From Tolypothrix sp. PCC 7910 (GTDB taxonomy: Bacteria > Cyanobacteriota > Cyanobacteriia > Cyanobacteriales > Nostocaceae), in contig NZ_CP050440.1 of the NCBI RefSeq assembly GCF_011769525.1, positions 5,085,501 to 5,149,500 on the forward strand: 64,000 nt of DNA, given 5' to 3'. Under the pieces are notes generated by a model that saw nothing but the letters and a program-made list of their open reading frames with translations, had not been told where the DNA came from and did not search any database. The position numbers and the translations under genes are program-made. Positions 56,566-64,000 of this stretch are shown here, piece by piece. Position 1 is the first letter of the stretch, and every line of letters starts with the position of its first letter.

Positions 56566-57118
56566 GGTACACTCCTAGAGTCTCAAATTAAATTATTTTT
56601 GAGTTCGATAAATAAGCAAATTACATGAGGCAATAAACTTGCACTTATTACCCTCAAATATTGAAATTATTTGCTTGTTATAATTTTGATTTCAATGATT
56701 TAAATCTAACAATTAATAGAAAATTATGTATCTAACTAAAGGATTGAAAATTTAAGTGAATTAGAGTAAGTCTTTATTTCTTGAGAATGAGGTAATTAAT
56801 TACTATTTATAATTAAGTCGGGATAATATTAATTAGCTTTTATCTTATTAATACATCCGCTTTAAATACTAGTTAATTGAAAAATAATTAAACTTTTTAA
56901 AGATAGTATTTTTGCAGATTTTTAGCAGTCAAAATTAGCAGTTTATTAGGGCACTGATGCGTTACGCTATCGCTAACGCATCCTACGTGAAATTTAAAAA
57001 TAAATTATGAGTCCTATAGATAGTGAAATTCACCCATGACAGCAATTTTTACTATCTAACTTAGTAGGCGAATTAATCCCAATTCATCTGTCATAAGAAA
57101 CAAATGCCAATTCCAGCA
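56566..57118. other. AT-rich intergenic region with a palindromic repeat
   Basis: About 550 bp, no gene. 56956-56991 is a GATGCGTTACGCTATCGCTA-type near-palindrome whose inverse copy lies at 61946-61981; otherwise AT-rich, presumably with the promoter of the secreted protein gene near its left side. Confidence 0.55.
56956..56991. repeat. 36-bp dispersed near-palindrome, copy 1
   Basis: GATGCGTTA...TAACGCATC arms around CGCTATCGC, then CTACGTGAA. The reverse complement of the whole 36 bp is present at 61946-61981 without mismatch. Confidence 0.85.
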
Positions 57119-58525
57119 TTAAGACTCGAGAGTTATAGGTAAAGTCACGGTAAAAGTAGTACCTTTACCAAGACGGCTTTCTACTTGAATTTGACCTTGA
57201 TGATGTTCGACAATAGCTTGGGCGATCGCTAACCCTAATCCTGAACCCGTAGAAATTTCTGTAGCTGTATTGCCATTACTATGGGTACGCGCCGGATCTA
57301 CTCGATAAAAGCGGTCAAATAACTTTGGTAGTGCATCCCCAGGAATACCAACCCCAGTATCACTGACTTTAACCTGTAATTGAGCGCTACTGTAGCGCAA
57401 GCCAGCAACGCGATTGATACCTTCTAACCGCGCTAATTCTACATCGACCCGTCCACTAGATGGGGTATATTGCACAGCGTTCCCAATCAAATTAGTGAAC
57501 AGTCGCACCAATTGATCCCAATTACCTACAAGTGTGAACCAATCTTCAGACAGTTCGGGGTTAGTGTCTCCAGGTGTAGGATCTACCAAGTCCAAAGCCA
57601 GGCTGATTTTCTTTTCCCTAGCTAATAATTGCTGTTCTTCTAGAACTTCCATTAGCAAAGCATCCAAGGGACAAGAGGAAAAGTTATCTTTGCTAATGCC
57701 ACTATCTTGACGTGCCAAAAACAGTAAATCATTAACTAACCTACCCAAGCGTTGGGTGAGTCTTTCTACTAATTTTAATTGTTGGCGATAGTGTAAAGAT
57801 GCCGTCGGTTCTACTTCTGCTGACTCTAAATCAGCCAAGGCAACTTGTACATTAGTTTGAATTAAAGTAATCGGACTTCTCAATTCATGAGAAGCATCGG
57901 CGGTAAATTGCTTCAGCCGTTGATAGGAATCCCCTACTGGTTCCATTGCTTTACCAGACAAAAACCAACCGCTTGCGCCAACAGAAAGCACCATTAACCA
58001 CGTACCAAGAGCCAAATCCAACAAGAACTGACGGCTAGGTTTAGTAACTTCAAACCAGGGATGGCTAACACGCAGATACCCTAACACTTGGCGGCCCACT
58101 TCTACACGATGGGTGACTTGACGTAATAAAACTGGTGACTTTTCCCATCCTTCATCAGTCACACGCACAGTTTCACCAGTGCGATTTGCATGAATAGGAA
58201 CATTCAAAGGCGTGGATAGAGTTGACCAAAGTAATTTGCCATTCGCACTAAACCATTCCAAATCAATATGATCGTCTTCTACTGTGTCAGTATTATCACG
58301 AAAACTGGCTTCTACATTAATGCGTAATGCCTCATTGCCACTATTAACTGGCTCAATGACGAGCGATCGCTCTACTACTTCCACAACATGATTGAGAGTA
58401 TCATCAATCCGCTCAATCAATGTATTGCGGACATAGAAATATACTCCACTGGCAAATAATAAGAGTAATACAGCCGTTACAGCAGTGTACCAAAGAGCCA
58501 GGCGGCGGCGAGTAGCTTGGAACAT
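57119..58525 (-). CDS. Membrane sensor histidine kinase
   Basis: 468 residues. Helix 1 at about 10-32 (LALWYTAVTAVLLLLFASGV) and helix 2 at about 168-190 enclose a periplasmic sensing domain of about 135 residues. HisKA carries QFTADASHELRSPITLIQTN (phospho-His). The HATPase has NLIGNAVQYTP, VSDTGVGIP, LFDRFYRVDP and GSGLGLAIAQAIVEHH. No receiver, and the cognate regulator is not adjacent. It is divergent from ppk1, and a polyphosphate or phosphate link is possible but not shown by sequence. Confidence 0.92.
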   Translation of the reverse strand: MFQATRRRLALWYTAVTAVLLLLFASGVYFYVRNTLIERIDDTLNHVVEVVERSLVIEPVNSGNEALRINVEASFRDNTDTVEDDHIDLEWFSANGKLLWSTLSTPLNVPIHANRTGETVRVTDEGWEKSPVLLRQVTHRVEVGRQVLGYLRVSHPWFEVTKPSRQFLLDLALGTWLMVLSVGASGWFLSGKAMEPVGDSYQRLKQFTADASHELRSPITLIQTNVQVALADLESAEVEPTASLHYRQQLKLVERLTQRLGRLVNDLLFLARQDSGISKDNFSSCPLDALLMEVLEEQQLLAREKKISLALDLVDPTPGDTNPELSEDWFTLVGNWDQLVRLFTNLIGNAVQYTPSSGRVDVELARLEGINRVAGLRYSSAQLQVKVSDTGVGIPGDALPKLFDRFYRVDPARTHSNGNTATEISTGSGLGLAIAQAIVEHHQGQIQVESRLGKGTTFTVTLPITLES

Positions 58526-58576
58526 GGGGATTGGGGATGGGGTAATTGGTAATTGGTAATTGGTAATTGGTAATGG
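58524..58576. repeat. Tandem TAATTGG repeats between kinase and ppk1
   Basis: After GGGGATTGGGGATGGGG come four TAATTGG units (about 58541-58572). The same 7-mer is repeated at 8212-8242. A short CAGTCAACAGTCAAC tract follows at about 58592. These lie in the shared 5' region of two divergent genes. Confidence 0.8.
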
Positions 58577-58700
58577 GAACTGCGAAATTATTCAGCAGTC
58601 AACAGTCAACCGCAAAAAGTCTCTCGCTTGCTTACACTATTTCATTTACTATGTTTATTATTCAGTTGCATGGGCTGCAACTATCCGCCCTAAGGTGATC

Positions 58701-60914
58701 ATGGCAAAATCCAAAAAGAGCGCTACTACTCCCATCAATCTGAGCGATTCACAATACTATATCAACCGAGAATTAAGCTGGTTAGAGTTTAATAACCGAG
58801 TTTTACATGAAGCTTTCGACCAGCGAACGCCTCTTTTGGAAAGACTCAAGTTTTTGGCGATATTTACCTCTAACTTGGATGAGTTCTTTATGGTCAGGGT
58901 TGCAGGTTTAAAGCAACAAGTCGAGGCAAAAGTTACTCAGTTAAGTCCTGATGGCCGCACACCACAACAACAGCTAGATGATATCAGGTTTACCCTCAGT
59001 CCCCAGGTAACTAAACAGCATCAGCATTTTGAGCAAATACTCAGACCGTTATTGGCGCAAAATAAAATACATATTCTGGATTATATAGAGTTAACTGATA
59101 AACAACGGAATTATTTAGATAACTATTTTGAAGAACAAATTTTTCCCGTTTTAACTCCCTTAGCTGTTGATCCTAGCCATCCTTTCCCCTATATTTCCAA
59201 TCTCAGTCTGAATTTGGCTGTGGTGGTGAAAAATCCCGAAACAGAAGAAGAATTTTTTGCCAGAGTCAAAGTCCCGAAAGTTTTACCACGATTTATACCC
59301 TTACCTCCAGAGTTAGGAATTTATCACAACGGTCAACCTGCTCACTGGACTGGTGTACCTTTAGAACAGGCGATCGCACATAATTTAGATTCCCTATTTC
59401 CGGGAATGAATATTCAGGAATATCACCCTTTCCGCATTACTCGTGATGCTGATTTGGCTTTGGAAGAAGATGAAGCTGATGATTTACTCTTGGCGATTGA
59501 ACAGGAATTGCGAAAACGCCGCATAGGTGGAACCCCAGTCCGCTTAGAAATCCAATCCCAAACTCCCGAAGGAGTGCGATCGCGTTTATTGGAAGATTTG
59601 GAATTAAGCGAAAGCGATGTTTACGAAGTCAATGGACTTTTGGGATTGCGGGATTTAATGTACTTTCTGTCATTACCGCTATCGGAATTTAAAGATCCAC
59701 CACGACAATCTGTAGTTCCTTCCCGCTTGCAATGGTTACGAGAACCTAGCGTCAGTTCGGAAATCCCAGAGGTAGAGGAAGGAAAAGACTTTTTCGCAGT
59801 CATCAGTGAAAAGGATTTGTTAGTACACCATCCTTATCAATCTTTTTCCTCAACCGTAGTGCGCTTTATTACCCATGCTGCCCATGACCCGAATGTCCTG
59901 GCGATTAAAATGACCCTTTACCGGACTTCTGGGGACTCGCCTATTGTTAATGCTTTAATTGCAGCTGCAGAAAATGGCAAGCAAGTATCTGTATTGGTGG
60001 AATTAAAAGCGCGGTTTGATGAAGAGAATAATATTTATTGGGCGAGACGTTTAGAAAGAGTCGGGGTTCACGTTGTCTATGGTTTAGTGGGACTGAAAAC
60101 TCACTGTAAAACGATCATGGTTGTGCGTCGAGAAAAAGACCGGATGCGGCGCTATGTCCATATTGGTACTGGTAACTATAATCAAAAAACTGCACGACTA
60201 TATACAGATTTAGGATTATTCACTTGCAACGAAGAAATTGGTGCTGACATTACTGACTTATTCAATTTTTTGACAGGTTACTCCCGGCAAAAGTCTTATC
60301 GCGAATTATTAGTTGCACCTGTGAATATGCGCGATCGCTTTTTAGCACTAATTCATCGGGAAATCGAAAATGCCAAAAATGGGATTACTGGAAGAATTGT
60401 TGCCAAAATGAATTCTTTAGTAGATCCGCAAATTATTGCAACTTTATATGAAGCTTCCCGCGCTGGAGTCCAAATCGATTTGATTATCCGCGGTGTTTGC
60501 TGCTTGCGCCCAGGACTAAAAGATATTAGTGAAAATATTCGGATTATTAGCATAGTCGGTCGCTTTTTAGAACACTCCCGGATTTTTTATTTTTACAACA
60601 ATGCCCAGGAAGAAATCTATATTGGTAGCGCCGATTGGATGCGTCGTAACCTAGACCGCCGTGTGGAAGTAATTACCCCAATTAAAGATCCAGATATTGC
60701 TAAAGATTTGCAAGAAATCTTAGGAATTATGCTAGCAGACAATCGCCAAGCTTGGGAATTACAAAGCAATGGCAGCTATATCCAAAGGCAACCCTGCGAT
60801 CGCGCACCAGAAGCTCACTCCCAACAAAGCCTCATCAATATGGCATTACGCTCAACTAGCATTAGCTCAAACCTGATTGATACAAAAAAGAATTCCTTCT
60901 ATCTTGACAATTAG
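58701..60914 (+). CDS. ppk1: Polyphosphate kinase 1
   Basis: 737 residues from the ATG at 58701; AAGGTG lies 5 nt upstream, and the earlier in-frame start lies in repeat DNA. PPK1 makes polyphosphate from ATP. N-terminal domain YYINRELSWLEFNNRVLHEA, then TSNLDEFFMVRVAGLKQQV. Head domain, then two phospholipase-D-like modules: KMTLYRTSGDSPIVNALI, RYVHIGTGNYNQKTARLYTD (autophosphorylated His) and GRFLEHSRIFYF (second His). IGSADWMRRNLDRRVEVI is the closing signature. Length is typical. Confidence 0.95.
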   Translation: MAKSKKSATTPINLSDSQYYINRELSWLEFNNRVLHEAFDQRTPLLERLKFLAIFTSNLDEFFMVRVAGLKQQVEAKVTQLSPDGRTPQQQLDDIRFTLSPQVTKQHQHFEQILRPLLAQNKIHILDYIELTDKQRNYLDNYFEEQIFPVLTPLAVDPSHPFPYISNLSLNLAVVVKNPETEEEFFARVKVPKVLPRFIPLPPELGIYHNGQPAHWTGVPLEQAIAHNLDSLFPGMNIQEYHPFRITRDADLALEEDEADDLLLAIEQELRKRRIGGTPVRLEIQSQTPEGVRSRLLEDLELSESDVYEVNGLLGLRDLMYFLSLPLSEFKDPPRQSVVPSRLQWLREPSVSSEIPEVEEGKDFFAVISEKDLLVHHPYQSFSSTVVRFITHAAHDPNVLAIKMTLYRTSGDSPIVNALIAAAENGKQVSVLVELKARFDEENNIYWARRLERVGVHVVYGLVGLKTHCKTIMVVRREKDRMRRYVHIGTGNYNQKTARLYTDLGLFTCNEEIGADITDLFNFLTGYSRQKSYRELLVAPVNMRDRFLALIHREIENAKNGITGRIVAKMNSLVDPQIIATLYEASRAGVQIDLIIRGVCCLRPGLKDISENIRIISIVGRFLEHSRIFYFYNNAQEEIYIGSADWMRRNLDRRVEVITPIKDPDIAKDLQEILGIMLADNRQAWELQSNGSYIQRQPCDRAPEAHSQQSLINMALRSTSISSNLIDTKKNSFYLDN

Positions 60915-61065
60915 CTAAATCTACTACTTTTATAAAACTTTAATTTTTCCTCACAAAATCTAAATTATTTAGTGAGCTAAAAGCCAAATTATTCAACCAT
61001 AGGATAGAGTAACTCTCAGGACTAATTACCATAAACTATAAAAGTTATTGTACTTAAACTTTTAA

Positions 61066-61467
61066 ATGTTAATGTTGTCCTGTGAGTCTTCTACCTTGCG
61101 TGTTTTAGTGGTTGATGATCACGAACTAACCCGCCTAACCCTACAATTAGCTTTTTCTTGTCAACAAAATATCCAAGTAGTAGGTTTAGCCAGCAATGGT
61201 CAAGAAGCTATAGAAATGGTTAAACGGTACCAACCTGATGTAATTGTTCTAGATTTGCAAATGCCTGTTATGGATGGCTGGAGTGCTTCAGCGCACATTA
61301 AAGCTATTTCTCCCACAACACAAATCCTGGCTTACTCTTCAGTGGAAGATGCAAATTTCCATCCCAATGGTATGTCTAGCTTCGATGAGTTTTGTAAAAA
61401 AGATGTACCGACAACCGAACTCATCGCTATGGTAAGAGAGTTAGGAAACCGTGCAATAAATCACTAA
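61066..61467 (+). CDS. Single-domain response regulator (CheY-like)
   Basis: 133 residues, one receiver domain and nothing else: VLVVDDHELTR acidic pocket, phospho-Asp in VIVLDLQMPVMDGW, LAYSS in place of the usual Thr/Ser-Ala, and Lys in FCKKDV. It lies behind ppk1 on the same strand (about 150 bp), so it might answer to the nearby membrane kinase; this is a guess. The start could be 61066 or 61072; neither has a Shine-Dalgarno sequence. Confidence 0.88.
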   Translation: MLMLSCESSTLRVLVVDDHELTRLTLQLAFSCQQNIQVVGLASNGQEAIEMVKRYQPDVIVLDLQMPVMDGWSASAHIKAISPTTQILAYSSVEDANFHPNGMSSFDEFCKKDVPTTELIAMVRELGNRAINH

Positions 61468-61560
61468 GTTCCAACATAAATGATCCAATATAGTGAAAGT
61501 GCTTGATTAACCCAAGCGCAAGAGAATTCTAGGGACTTAGGGACATGATAGCTATTAAAA

Positions 61561-61612
61561 GCGTTGGTAAAGTTGATTAATAACTTTACCAACGCAGTTT
61601 TGTATTTTTATT
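61561..61612 (+). terminator. Strong terminator between convergent genes
   Basis: GCGTTGGTAAAGTT and AACTTTACCAACGC form a perfect 14-bp stem with a 7-nt loop (61561-61595), followed by AGTTTTGTATTTTTATTT. It should end the response-regulator transcript; on the other strand it is followed by TTTT and may work both ways. Confidence 0.88.
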
Positions 61613-61627
61613 TAAATCTAGATACGC

Positions 61628-61810
61628 TTAGTTATTTTCTGTCTCGGGAACAGTGCGTCTAAATTCATCAACTAAATCATCTAATTCTTCCAATGCTTGA
61701 TTTACATCAATTCTCAAAGTACCAATATTTGGTTGTTCTAAGAGACTGAGTAAATATTCGCGTTTGCTTTGAACGATGGCGATTCGTTCTTTTATAGTCT
61801 GTATATCCAT
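61628..61810 (-). CDS. Small coiled-coil hypothetical protein
   Basis: 60 residues, nearly all helical with heptad pattern (IKERIAIVQSKREYLLSLLE, VNQALEELDDLVDEFRRTVP), acidic at the end. Convergent with the response regulator across a good terminator, which supports it as a transcribed gene. Role unknown. Confidence 0.6.
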   Translation of the reverse strand: MDIQTIKERIAIVQSKREYLLSLLEQPNIGTLRIDVNQALEELDDLVDEFRRTVPETENN

Positions 61811-61945
61811 TGTTTTGTTTGCATTCTTTAACTCTCTTCCAGTTTAACTGAAGCGTTGGAATTCACCCATTCTCTACAGGTGAGAAATTAGAGACTTTCA
61901 ATTCAAAAAATATCCTATCGTTATGTAGGCAGAGAGTTCACGTAA

Positions 61946-61986
61946 TTCACGTAGGATGCGTTAGCGATAGCGTAACGCATCCGTGC
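61946..61986. repeat. 36-bp dispersed near-palindrome, copy 2
   Basis: Inverse of 56956-56991, perfect over 36 bp (GGATGCGTTAGCGATAGCGT... core). It is the left part of the sequence that cuts off the GNAT gene at 62004-62216. Confidence 0.85.
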
Positions 61987-62003
61987 TGAGATTTTTTCAG
62001 AAA

Positions 62004-62216
62004 TCAAATCGGATTCCTATATCTGTCACAAACATTATTTGAATTGGTATCAGCCTCAGCAACCAGAGAAATTGTCAAGTTCCCTGAGTCACGTAAAGCA
62101 TTCACAATCAACTGTTCAGTGTGGCTACTATACGGCATATTCAGAAACGCCGCTGTTGTCAAAGCTTCAATGTTAGCAACATCACCAGGCACTTCTTTTC
62201 GTATTGTGATATTCAT
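62004..62216 (-). pseudogene. N-terminal fragment of a GNAT acetyltransferase
   Basis: From the ATG at 62216, MNITIRKEVPGDVANIEALT, TAAF..(M)PYSSHTEQLIVNALR and LTISLVAEAD are the opening strand and first two helices of a GNAT N-acetyltransferase, as in PA4866/YhbS-like enzymes. After about 55 residues homology stops, and the acetyl-CoA loop (R/Q-x-x-G-x-G/A) is absent. The break coincides with dispersed repeat sequence (62021-62050 and on to 61946). Dead gene. Confidence 0.8.
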
Positions 62217-62275
62217 TATTGGTGTTCTAGAATCTGCGCTATATGGCAGCATTCACAATCAACTTAGAGAGATTT

Positions 62276-62308
62276 AGATCCCCAACTTTTTCAAAAAATT
62301 GGGGATCT
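62276..62308. repeat. Dispersed hairpin, AGATCCCCAACTTTTT type
   Basis: Arms AGATCCCCAA(C)TTTTT and AAAAATTGGGGATCT with one mismatch and a tiny loop. Relative of the element at 52543. It lies 25 bp behind the thrC stop and may add to termination. Confidence 0.75.
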
Positions 62309-62333
62309 GCTGATCAATCCAAATTCTAAAATT

Positions 62334-63425
62334 CTAAAATCCCATTGCTTCAGCAACCGCGCCTAATTCTGCCTCAATTCCTTGTTTAAATTGGCTGTGG
62401 CTGTGCTTAATGGCTGTATCTGGGTCTTTTAAACCATTACCGGTGAGGACGCACACAACTGTTGCTCCTGAAGGAATTTGGTCTTTCACTTGCAACATTC
62501 CAGCTACGGAAGCTGCACTAGCTGGTTCGCAGAAAACGCCTTCTGTTGATGCTAGCAATCTGTAAGCATCAAGAATTTCCTCATCAGTAACAGCATGGAA
62601 GTTTCCTTGACTAGCTGATTTAACTGCCACAGCTTTTTCCCAACTTGCAGGATTACCAATGCGAATCGCTGTTGCTATTGTTTCGGGATGCTGTACTGGC
62701 TGACCGTTAACTAAAGGCGCTGCACCTGCTGCTTGGAAGCCCATCACCTTGGGTAGGCGATCGCATTTCCCTACTTGGTGGTATTGACAAAATCCCATCC
62801 AATATGCTGATATATTCCCCGCATTGCCAACTGGGATACATAGCCAGTCTGGGGCGTTACCTAAAACATCAACAATTTCAAAGGCGGCTGTTTTCTGCCC
62901 TTCTAAACGATAGGGATTGACAGAATTCACCAAGGTGATGGGGTAGCTTTCTGCCATCTCACGAACAATTTCTAAGGCGCGGTCAAAATTTCCTTTTACC
63001 GCCAGCACTTCTGCCCCATATAGTAAAGCCTGTGCTAACTTACCCAGCGCTACATAACCATCGGGAATCAGCACAAAAGCCTTCATTCCTCCACGCCTAG
63101 CATAAGCGGCGGCTGCTGCTGAGGTGTTACCTGTACTGGCACAAATTACCGCCTTTGCCCCTGCTTCCTTCGCCTTGGAAATTGCCATTGTCATTCCCCG
63201 GTCTTTGAAGCTACCAGTGGGGTTAAGACCATCGTATTTGACAAAAACGCGGACTTGTCTGCCAATACGTTCTGCGATCGCTGGCACTGGAATTAGCGGT
63301 GTATTCCCCTCTAATAAAGTGACAACGGGCGTTGTTTCGCTGACAGGCAAGTATTCCCGATAGGCTTCGATCAGTCCGGGCCAAGGTTGGCGATGAGATT
63401 TAGCAGCAGATAGGCTTACAGTCAC
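62334..63425 (-). CDS. thrC: Threonine synthase
   Basis: 363 residues, PLP enzyme turning O-phosphohomoserine into threonine. [20 protein letters not shown] start, PLP lysine in [39 protein letters not shown], the phosphate loop [20 protein letters not shown] and [12 protein letters not shown] at the end. All core residues are present, and the length fits the short bacterial class. No other threonine gene is adjacent. Confidence 0.95.
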   Translation of the reverse strand: MTVSLSAAKSHRQPWPGLIEAYREYLPVSETTPVVTLLEGNTPLIPVPAIAERIGRQVRVFVKYDGLNPTGSFKDRGMTMAISKAKEAGAKAVICASTGNTSAAAAAYARRGGMKAFVLIPDGYVALGKLAQALLYGAEVLAVKGNFDRALEIVREMAESYPITLVNSVNPYRLEGQKTAAFEIVDVLGNAPDWLCIPVGNAGNISAYWMGFCQYHQVGKCDRLPKVMGFQAAGAAPLVNGQPVQHPETIATAIRIGNPASWEKAVAVKSASQGNFHAVTDEEILDAYRLLASTEGVFCEPASAASVAGMLQVKDQIPSGATVVCVLTGNGLKDPDTAIKHSHSQFKQGIEAELGAVAEAMGF

Positions 63426-63773
63426 GGTAATTTATATCAGTTTTTTTCGTGCAAACAGAAAAATTTCAATGGTAAACATCTTGCACCAAGAGACGCTCTC
63501 ATCACAAGAACAAAGTAATTTTTATAGTGCGGGCGTTTTACCTAGATTTTTATTTACCATTTTCCAGTCAGCTTTGTCAGAAGTTTTGCTAAAAGCGAAT
63601 CTCATCTGTGATGTTTTTTCTGGAACACAGCCATCACAATTTGAGTCTCTTATCACAAAACTATAAACCCATTAGAGTAAATGATTGAAAGTATACAATC
63701 ATTTAACAAAGCTTAAAACTACATTATTATATTATCTCTAATGGTGTGAGTTGAGTTGTGGATTTAAATAACT
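63426..63773. other. Intergenic region
   Basis: About 350 bp. A 65-codon frame at 63469-63666 starts ATG but has neither ribosome site nor recognisable content, so it is left uncalled. Otherwise AT-rich promoter-type sequence for divergent thrC and the small gene at 63774. Confidence 0.4.
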
Positions 63774-63968
63774 ATGTCTACCAGTTCTTCTACTAGTGTT
63801 TCCGATCGCTCTTCCCAAGAACTTTGGGCCAGCCAGTTAAATAAGGCTTATTACCAAGACGATCAACAAGCTAAATTAATGCACCTGCGAGCAGAGGTTG
63901 AATCTTTGCTGTTACAGTTGCAAAGCCTGAAGGAGCAACGTCTGTCTGCTGATTGCCAAGAGCAATAA
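63774..63968 (+). CDS. Small coiled-coil hypothetical protein
   Basis: 64 residues: Ser/Thr-rich start, then a helical coiled coil (AKLMHLRAEVESLLLQLQSL). The pattern ELW..QLNKAYYQDDQQAKL looks like a conserved small cyanobacterial family, but I cannot name it. Only 32 bp remain after it, so its context is cut off. Confidence 0.6.
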   Translation: MSTSSSTSVSDRSSQELWASQLNKAYYQDDQQAKLMHLRAEVESLLLQLQSLKEQRLSADCQEQ

Positions 63969-64000
63969 GTTAAGCACAGGCTGAAGGTTGAATTCTGGAG

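Noticed and set aside
63469..63666. 65-codon frame upstream of the last gene
   Set aside because: Composition and lack of a ribosome site give no support beyond an open frame.

Overview
The window looks like a chromosomal stretch of a filamentous, probably heterocyst-forming cyanobacterium (Nostocales: Nostoc/Calothrix/Tolypothrix type). The reasons are the many HIP1 octamers (GCGATCGC), the heptanucleotide tandem repeats typical of this group, a Mo-nitrogenase C-terminal family protein, a CBS-CP12 fusion, PATAN-REC signalling, a WGxxGxxG-CTERM protein and many Uma2/HicBA-type accessory genes. No genus can be fixed from the sequence alone.

Layout. 0.6-11.4 kb: small nitrogenase-associated and cupin proteins, a creatininase-family amidohydrolase, an ABC exporter, galE, a membrane metal/redox pair (TauE/SafE-ferric-reductase fusion plus a YtkA-like partner) and an M28 peptidase. 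12.8-20.3 kb: hpd, a DUF1400 alpha/beta hydrolase, ligA, a GH26-like secreted protein and a zinc-ribbon/FHA protein. 20.4-27.2 kb: three large signalling genes on the minus strand (PAS/GAF histidine kinase, PATAN-REC regulator, REC-wHTH-Hpt-REC-REC regulator). 27.7-30.3 kb: an lptA-lptB-lptF/G LPS export cluster, then a CBS-CP12 Calvin-cycle regulator. 31.8-37.9 kb: an accessory stretch with an Asn/Thr-rich membrane protein, an AraC-Ogt repair fusion, a patatin, Uma2, a truncated PIN-like gene and hicBA. 38-46.9 kb: mfd, a CNNM-type transporter, an orphan 54x-residue protein and lysS.

The most interesting part is 46.9-52.5 kb, directly behind lysS. Two unknown proteins (A, 231 aa; B, about 158 aa) precede a TPR-CHAT caspase-like protease. 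After the protease gene come a second A and a second B gene. Between the protease and the second A lies a 63-bp copy of the 3' end of lysS plus its terminator. The lysS copy still encodes the same 20 residues, and all eight base changes are synonymous. This points to import of a homologous lysS-A-B block from a diverged relative, joined at a HIP1 octamer, rather than decay of a local tandem duplication. The A-B-CHAT trio is my best candidate for an undescribed system, probably conflict- or cell-death-related. Function is inferred only from the CHAT protease.

52.5-64 kb: a repeat-packed junction, a VOC protein, a sigma-like protein, a TPR protein, a histidine kinase divergent from ppk1, a CheY-like regulator, a GNAT gene cut off by a dispersed repeat, thrC and a small coiled-coil protein. 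I saw no rRNA, tRNA, CRISPR array, prophage or transposase gene.
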